DNA of 64,000 bases from the NCBI RefSeq assembly GCF_022539255.1, contig NZ_JAKZBV010000001.1:3534001-3598000 (forward strand). The letters are read 5' to 3'. Below, piece by piece: positions 58,893 through 64,000 of the stretch. The notes under the pieces are model-generated. The model made no database searches. It saw nothing but the letters and a program-made list of their open reading frames with translations, and was not told the origin of the DNA. The first letter of the stretch is position 1, and each line of letters begins with the position of its first letter. A program made the position numbers and the translations under genes. Origin of the DNA: Sinomonas terrae. GTDB lineage: Bacteria; Actinomycetota; Actinomycetes; Actinomycetales; Micrococcaceae.

Positions 58893-59671
58893 GCTCGCGC
58901 CTCCTCGACGAAGGCCAGGACCCTGGCCGGGGAACCGGTCCCGCCGACGATCGGCAGCGGCGCCACGACCACGGCGGCGCCGGTCGCCGGGAGCTGGCCG
59001 AGGTTCTGCAGCGAGGTGACACCGTACTTGTCGGCGCCCAAGAGGAAGTGGTGCATCGGGAACAGCGGGTCCATCCCGCCGGCGAGCCCAGCGTCAATGC
59101 CAACGGTCTCCACCCCGACACCCGAGATCGGGGCGACGTCGGCGAGCCAGCGCGCGCAATCCACGGTGAACCCGGGAGTGTGCGAGCCGGTCTCGTCCGC
59201 GTTCAGGAACCGGACGCGATCCTGCGCGTACGCATCCCACCCCGTGCGCACGAGCAGCCACGCGTTCTCCGGAAGCGCTCCGTGCTCAGCCTCCCAGACC
59301 TTGATGTGCTCGACATCGACGAGGAAGTCCGGGTCCGCCGCGACCTCGCGGCTGACGTCCAGGACGCACGCGGGCCCGACGAGCCGTGCGGGCTCGATCT
59401 GGGAGACGTCCTTGCCTCCACGGCCGGTCACCCAGTGAACCGGGGCGTCCAGGTGGGTGCCGATGTGCTCACCCGTGCTGATGTTGTGGTGCTTCCAGAA
59501 CGGCCCCGGCTCGTTGTACGCCGAGACCTCCTCCAGGCTGAAGTCCACGAGGTTCGCGAACGGATCGGGCAGGCGCAGGGTGGGAGTCTCGCTCGAGAGC
59601 GCGTTGGTCAGATCGACGATGCGCGTCTCGCCTTGGGCCAGCGAGGCGAGCAACCCGGTCAGCTGTGACAT
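58889..59671 (-). CDS. Cyclase family metal-dependent hydrolase (kynurenine formamidase / isatin hydrolase superfamily)
   Basis: 260 residues. HIGTHLDAPVHW gives the exact H-x-G-T-H-x-D-x-P-x-H metal motif (His69, His73, Asp75, His79). LLVRTGWDAY and GVETVGIDAGLAGG are further conserved blocks. Members open formamides or cyclic amides such as N-formylkynurenine or isatin. Tightly coupled to the ThDP enzyme downstream (4-nt overlap), which suits isatin hydrolase: its product, isatinate, is an aryl 2-oxo acid. Other substrates remain possible. Confidence 0.9.
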   Translation of the reverse strand: MSQLTGLLASLAQGETRIVDLTNALSSETPTLRLPDPFANLVDFSLEEVSAYNEPGPFWKHHNISTGEHIGTHLDAPVHWVTGRGGKDVSQIEPARLVGPACVLDVSREVAADPDFLVDVEHIKVWEAEHGALPENAWLLVRTGWDAYAQDRVRFLNADETGSHTPGFTVDCARWLADVAPISGVGVETVGIDAGLAGGMDPLFPMHHFLLGADKYGVTSLQNLGQLPATGAAVVVAPLPIVGGTGSPARVLAFVEEARA

Positions 59672-59729
59672 GGGAACTCCTGTGAGGAAGGGGAAGGGAT
59701 GGTGTGTGGAAGTTGACCGACGAGCTCTT

Positions 59730-61283
59730 TCACGAGACTGGAAGCCGCACGCTCTCTCGATCCCACTGCGCCGCTTCGGAACCCAGGTCTCGGAGGATGG
59801 TCTTCCGGACTTTTCCGTTCTCAGTGCGGGGCAAGGAATCGCAGAGCCTGAAGAACCGAGGGATGGCGAAGGATGCCAGCCGTGGCCGGCAGAACTCTGT
59901 GAGTTCTTCGAAGTCGATGGCGTCTTTCGCCACGATCGCGGCCATCACTTCGTCCTCGCCGAGTTCGGAGTCCACGGCGTAGACGGCGACGTCGCTGACG
60001 GCCGGGTGCTGACGGAGGACGTGCTCGACCTCAACCGAGGAGATGTTCTCGCCACGGCGTCGGATGACGTCTTTGATCCGGTCGACGAATCGGAACCATC
60101 CGTCGTCATCCCTGACCACCCGGTCGCCGGTGTGGAACCAGAGGTCCTTCCAGGAATTCACCGTCGCCTCCGGCATCCGGTAGTAGCCGGTGGCGAATGA
60201 ATGGGGCTGGTCGCTTCGCAAGAGCAACTCGCCGGGCACGCCGGGCTCGACGTCCAGCCCGAACTCATCGATGACGCGGGCGGAGAATCCTGGCTGGAGC
60301 GTTCCCATGTAGCCGGGCCGCTGCTCCTGCCGGCTTGTGGAGATGGTCGAGTTCGTCTCTGTGGACCCGTAACCGTCCAGGAGCATGATGCCGAACCGGT
60401 CTTTGAATTCGTGGAGGAGGCCGGCGGGGGTTGCCGGTGCAAGAGCGGCTTTGATGCCGTGCGCCCGATCAAGTGCGGACGCTGGCTTGCTCGCCAGAAT
60501 GCTCACCATGGCGCCGAGGAGGTAGGTGAAGGTGGCGTTGGCGGCGGCAGCGTCGGACCAGAATCTCGACGCCGAGAAGCGGGGGCCCATGACGTATTCG
60601 GCACCGGAGACGATCGCCTGGATGAAGGCGTTGAGCGCGTTCGTATGGAAGAGCGGAAGGCATGTGTACAGCACGTCGCCCGCGGTGATGCCGAGTTGGC
60701 GCGTGACGTTGACCCCCCACCAGTAGAACTGGCCGTGCGGGCACTGGACCCCCTTTGAGACACCGGTCGTCCCGGAGGTATAGAGGATCGCGGCGGTGTC
60801 TCCGGGCACCACCTCGGCGGGTTGAGCCCGCAGTGACCCGGCCGCGGGCATCGGCTCCACCGGGTAAGGATCCCCGGCCTCCGCCGCGTACTCGTCGACG
60901 GCCCACAGCATCTGCAGGGCGGGAAGGATCTCGAGCCGTCCGATGTGCTCGAGAAGAGAGCCTTCGATGACTAGGAGCTTGGCCTCGCAATTCAAGAGGA
61001 TGTGGTGCAGCTGCTCCCCTCGTGCTGCAGTGTTGATGGGCACAGCGATGGCCCCCATCCAAGCGCACCCCAGAAGGTAGTCGAGCAGTTCGATCCGGTT
61101 GCTGCACATGAGCGCCACTCGGTCGCCCTGCTGGATCCCGTGCGCTTGAAGGACCCCGGCGGCGAGAGAGATGGCGTCCACCATCTGAAGGCCATTTCGG
61201 CGAATACCGCCGCACCGCAGCAGCGGGGCCTCGGGATTTTCCGTTGCCCGCCGGAGCAGCATGCTGGGAATGGTCATGTCCAT
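59730..61283 (-). CDS. AMP-dependent acyl-CoA ligase
   Basis: 517 residues. The P-loop-like A3 motif AAILYTSGTTGVSKGV (about 165-180), the A5 motif LLDGYGSTET and the A7/A8 region WFHTGDRVVRDDDGWFRFVDRIKDVIRRRGENIS are present; the terminal A10 Lys is in PRTENGKVRKTIL. Adenylates a carboxylic acid and transfers it to CoA. Fourth gene of the six-gene operon: 10 bases after the DUF35 gene, and 58 bases before the cyclase gene. Confidence 0.95.
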   Translation of the reverse strand: MDMTIPSMLLRRATENPEAPLLRCGGIRRNGLQMVDAISLAAGVLQAHGIQQGDRVALMCSNRIELLDYLLGCAWMGAIAVPINTAARGEQLHHILLNCEAKLLVIEGSLLEHIGRLEILPALQMLWAVDEYAAEAGDPYPVEPMPAAGSLRAQPAEVVPGDTAAILYTSGTTGVSKGVQCPHGQFYWWGVNVTRQLGITAGDVLYTCLPLFHTNALNAFIQAIVSGAEYVMGPRFSASRFWSDAAAANATFTYLLGAMVSILASKPASALDRAHGIKAALAPATPAGLLHEFKDRFGIMLLDGYGSTETNSTISTSRQEQRPGYMGTLQPGFSARVIDEFGLDVEPGVPGELLLRSDQPHSFATGYYRMPEATVNSWKDLWFHTGDRVVRDDDGWFRFVDRIKDVIRRRGENISSVEVEHVLRQHPAVSDVAVYAVDSELGEDEVMAAIVAKDAIDFEELTEFCRPRLASFAIPRFFRLCDSLPRTENGKVRKTILRDLGSEAAQWDRESVRLPVS

Positions 61284-61293
61284 CGGGGAACTC

Positions 61294-61602
61294 CTAGTAC
61301 TTAACTTCTCGGTTGAATGGCACGTAGGCGACGGTGCCTCCGTCTGCGTTCGGCTCGTTGGTCAGCGTGACCCTGCTCCCTGGCGACGCTTCGCCGCCGA
61401 GGATCCGGGCGATCAGCCGCGTTCCCGTCGCGCACCGCACCGTGGCTAGCACCGTGCCATCCGCCAAAGCGGTCGCTTCCTCGAGGACCGCGTCGTCGAC
61501 GTCGTGCTCGACGAAATCGCTGTGCCCGCAGGCGGGGCAGAACAGCCGGAACGGAAAGAGGCTCGCTCCACACGAGTCGCATCGCTGAAGTGTCGCGCTC
61601 AT
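61294..61602 (-). CDS. DUF35 zinc-ribbon/OB-fold acyl-CoA-binding protein
   Basis: 102 residues. Rubredoxin-like zinc ribbon C-D-S-C and C-P-A-C at 8-25, followed by a small OB fold (ATALADGTVLATVRCATGTRLIARI, then TVAYVPFNREVKY). DUF35 proteins pair with thiolase-like enzymes and hold the acyl-CoA; examples are the Ltp2/ChsH2 and BbsA/BbsB couples. Its ATG overlaps the thiolase stop by 4 nt, so it is the partner of that enzyme. Confidence 0.92.
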   Translation of the reverse strand: MSATLQRCDSCGASLFPFRLFCPACGHSDFVEHDVDDAVLEEATALADGTVLATVRCATGTRLIARILGGEASPGSRVTLTNEPNADGGTVAYVPFNREVKY

Positions 61603-62741
61603 GCCACTCCCTCCAGAACAGTCATCGTCGCGCAGGCACCGTAGCGGTAGAGCACCATCCCATAACCGCTCACGACGCCGAAGCGCGCGTCGACTTGTCG
61701 GTCGCCGGCTCGGTGGAGGAGCTGAGTCGCGACCTCGACCAGTCCGTGCATTCCGCCCGCCGCACCGGCCTGCCCGGCCGAAAGCTGGCCTCCCGAGGTA
61801 TTGAGGGGGAGCTTCCTCGATGAGATCCAAGAATCGATGTAGCGCGAAACGTCGGCTCCGTCCTCGATGAATCCCATGTCCATCAGCTGCGCGACCACCA
61901 TGGCCGGGTAGTCGTCGTAGACACTCGCGACCCCCGTCTCCGCGGGCGACACCCCGGACCGCTCCCAGGCAAGCGGGGCGCACGCCCGGAGGCCTGTGGT
62001 CAACCCATCCCCGGTCTGGTCGTCCGAGTTGTAGCTCGTGGTGACGGCAAGGACCTTTGCCCTCCGCCGCCCGCCCAGCCGGTCGTCTGCGGCGACGACG
62101 ACGGCGTCGGCGCCGGTGACCGTGGGTACGCAGTCGTAGCGTCCCAATGGGTCGGCCACCATCGGGGCCCCCAGGTATTCGTCGAGACCGAGCGGGCTCC
62201 GGTAGACGGCCCCGGGATTGTCCGCGGCCCACTGGCGCTGGGCGACGGCGATCCTGCCGTAGTCTGCGCGCTCGAGCCCAAGAGCCCCCATCTGTCGCCT
62301 GGTCAGCATCGCGAACACCGCATTCGGGCCGGGCATGGGCAGGGGCGTGAGGTGCTGCTCGGTTGCCCGGTTGTAGCGTGCAACGAGGCGTGTGAAGGCG
62401 TCCCTGTCCATGACGTCGCCAGCGGCGAGGACGACGACGGACGCGTCGCCGGCTTCGATGGCCCGCACCGCGTGCTGGAGCATCCCGCCGGCGCTCGCCC
62501 CACCGTTGGTGTCCTCCATGAGCCACGAGAGGCGCAGGCCCATCCGCCAGGCGAGATCAACTGCGTGATCGGGCTGGAGAGTGAAGCTGGAAATGCCGAA
62601 CCCGTCGACATCCTGGGGCGTTAACCCGGCCTGGCTCAAGGCCCGCCGGACCGCTTCGGCGATGACTTGTGGGGTTGTCGTCGTCGGGGAGGCGTGCCGA
62701 GTGTAGGGGGCTTGGGCCGCCGCGAGGATTGAGGCCGTCAT
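61599..62741 (-). CDS. Thiolase-like enzyme (SCP-x/Ltp2 type), active-site Cys absent
   Basis: 380 residues of thiolase fold. The usual nucleophile segment reads MEDTNGGASAGGMLQHAV, with no Cys at the expected place, and the normal G-H-P-x-G is NTSGGQLSAGQAGAAGGMHGL, as in lipid-transfer-protein thiolases that work with DUF35. This group includes acyl-CoA retro-aldolases. So cleavage of a 3-hydroxyacyl-CoA (tertiary alcohol) to a ketone and acetyl-CoA is more likely than beta-ketothiolysis. Coupled by 4-nt overlaps both to the transporter upstream and DUF35 downstream. Confidence 0.9.
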   Translation of the reverse strand: MTASILAAAQAPYTRHASPTTTTPQVIAEAVRRALSQAGLTPQDVDGFGISSFTLQPDHAVDLAWRMGLRLSWLMEDTNGGASAGGMLQHAVRAIEAGDASVVVLAAGDVMDRDAFTRLVARYNRATEQHLTPLPMPGPNAVFAMLTRRQMGALGLERADYGRIAVAQRQWAADNPGAVYRSPLGLDEYLGAPMVADPLGRYDCVPTVTGADAVVVAADDRLGGRRRAKVLAVTTSYNSDDQTGDGLTTGLRACAPLAWERSGVSPAETGVASVYDDYPAMVVAQLMDMGFIEDGADVSRYIDSWISSRKLPLNTSGGQLSAGQAGAAGGMHGLVEVATQLLHRAGDRQVDARFGVVSGYGMVLYRYGACATMTVLEGVA

Positions 62742-64000
62742 GCCAGCTCCTCGACGGGTTCGGCCTGCCTGCTCGTCGTGCGGGAGCCGACCTTTGTGGA
62801 GAAGGCCAGGGCCGTCAGGGTGATGGCCGCGAGGATGAGCATGTAGACGGAGATGGGGACGGAACTGTTGTAGGTGATGAGAAGAGCGGTGGCGATGAGC
62901 GGAGCCAGCCCTCCCGCGAAGACGGCAGCCAGTTCGTGTCCGACCGACATCCCCGAGTACCTGATCTCGGGCGTGAAGAGCTCGTGGAAGAAGGACGGTT
63001 GAACGCCGATCATCGCACCGTGGCAGATCCCGTTCCCGATGAAGTACGCAAGGATGATCAAGCCAGGGGTATGGGTGTCCAGGAGCGCGAAGAACGGGAA
63101 CGCCATGACGGCAAGCGCCGCGGCTCCGAGAGTGTAGACCTTTCGCCTGCCGATCCTGTCGGAGAGGTGGCCGAAGAACAGCATCGTTCCGAACTCGAAC
63201 AGCTGGCTCGCCGCGACCCCCAGGAGCAGCAGGCCAGTGTCGATGCCGATATGGGCCCCGTACACGAGGGAGAACGAGGCGATCAGATACGAGCCGGCGT
63301 TCTCGGCCACCCGCAGGCCCATCGTCACCAGGATCTCCTTGGGATGGCTCCTCAGGGCCGCCAGCACCGGCACGCGCGGTCGCGCGTCGTCGTCCTTCAC
63401 TTCCTCGAACTCGTTCGTCTCCGGCAGGCGGAACCGGACGTAGATGCCGACCCCGAACAGGACGAAGCTGAACAGGAACGGCAGCCGCCACCCCCACGCC
63501 AGGAACTGGTCATGCGGCAGGCCCTGGACGAGGAAGAACGCCCCTGAAGCCAGGACGAAGCCGAGGTTGATGCCCCCCTGGCTGAAAGCCGAGAAGAACC
63601 CACGGCGCTTGTCGGAGGAGTTCTCGCTGATGAGCAGGACTCCCCCGCTCCATTCGCCCCCGGCCGCTACGCCCTGCAGGATGCGAAGAACGATGAGCAG
63701 GACCGGAGCGAGGATCCCCACCTGCGCATAAGTGGGCAGCACGCCCATCAGGAACGTGGCAACACCCATGATCGAGATGGTGAGCACGAGGGCTGGCTTC
63801 CGGCCGATCCGGTCTCCCATGTGCCCGAAGATGATCCCGCCCAACGGCCGCGCAGCGAAGCCGACCGCGAACCCCGCGAACGCCGCGAGCGTGCCCACCA
63901 ACGGGTCAGTGCCCGCCGGGAAGAACAGCTTCCCGAAGACAACCGCAGCCGCCGTCGCGTAAAGAAAGAAGTCATACCATTCCAACGCATTGCCGGCGAG
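62738..64000 (-). CDS. MFS transporter, metabolite:H+ symporter type (5' end outside window)
   Basis: The frame continues through the right edge (L-A-G-N-A-L-E-W-Y-D), the usual start of MHS-type transporters, so a few dozen residues are missing. FGHMGDRIGRKPALVLTI and FGHLSDRIGRRKVYTLG are the two loop 2-3 and 8-9 motifs. Family members import organic acids such as shikimate, alpha-ketoglutarate or aromatic acids. First visible gene of the operon; likely imports the acid that the ligase activates. Confidence 0.92.
   Translation of the reverse strand, partial: LAGNALEWYDFFLYATAAAVVFGKLFFPAGTDPLVGTLAAFAGFAVGFAARPLGGIIFGHMGDRIGRKPALVLTISIMGVATFLMGVLPTYAQVGILAPVLLIVLRILQGVAAGGEWSGGVLLISENSSDKRRGFFSAFSQGGINLGFVLASGAFFLVQGLPHDQFLAWGWRLPFLFSFVLFGVGIYVRFRLPETNEFEEVKDDDARPRVPVLAALRSHPKEILVTMGLRVAENAGSYLIASFSLVYGAHIGIDTGLLLLGVAASQLFEFGTMLFFGHLSDRIGRRKVYTLGAAALAVMAFPFFALLDTHTPGLIILAYFIGNGICHGAMIGVQPSFFHELFTPEIRYSGMSVGHELAAVFAGGLAPLIATALLITYNSSVPISVYMLILAAITLTALAFSTKVGSRTTSRQAEPVEELA

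Overview
The window is high-GC actinobacterial DNA. Leaderless TANNNT-N6-ATG/GTG starts, 4-nt ATGA/GTGA gene overlaps and the overall gene content fit the Micrococcaceae (Arthrobacter/Sinomonas-like). That assignment is inference from style and content; there is no rRNA or marker gene here. I saw no tRNA, rRNA or CRISPR array.

Layout. 0-20 kb is ordinary chromosome: a patatin tail, a BBE-type flavoenzyme, a GntR/membrane-protein pair with a clear palindromic operator, a RibD-like reductase, a cold shock gene, a 5'-3' exonuclease, SRPBCC proteins, NnrD, a phosphatase, a sedolisin peptidase, a LuxR regulator with a flavin monooxygenase, two orphan gas-vesicle-type genes, an FMN reductase, a phosphatidylserine-decarboxylase-like enzyme and VanZ. 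20-28.9 kb is a degraded accessory stretch: small and frameshifted ORFs, a fresh ISL3-family insertion with a perfect 8-bp target duplication, gtrA, and a secreted-protein gene split by an IS1634/IS1549-type element. That element has a 352-bp target duplication and an extra 387-bp copy of its own tail. 28.9-39 kb holds a large PKD/Ig-like surface protein, GNAT, a lipoprotein, a second cold shock gene and small enzymes, with several gene-poor gaps.

39-48.6 kb holds an NCS1 permease with a small membrane protein upstream, then a minus-strand operon ClC channel - CopD/CtaG - CopA copper ATPase - DUF5134. A MarR regulator is divergent from it. 49.4-64 kb is a catabolic region. Its first half has an amine module: APC permease, MoaF-like protein, aldehyde dehydrogenase, flavin amine oxidase, cupin and two related TetR regulators. 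Its second half is one six-gene minus-strand operon: MFS transporter, Cys-less thiolase-like enzyme, DUF35 partner, acyl-CoA ligase, isatin-hydrolase-type cyclase and ThDP enzyme. It closes with a near-perfect 25-bp hairpin.

How the last region may work (inference): the amine module turns an arylalkylamine into its acid. The operon activates an acid with CoA, cleaves it by retro-aldol chemistry, hydrolyses a cyclic amide and decarboxylates the resulting 2-oxo acid. Tryptamine to indole-3-acetate to isatin to isatinate to anthranilate would fit every enzyme class present and is the candidate new system here. At least three small genes look broken by single-base indels, so either recent decay or sequencing error should be considered.
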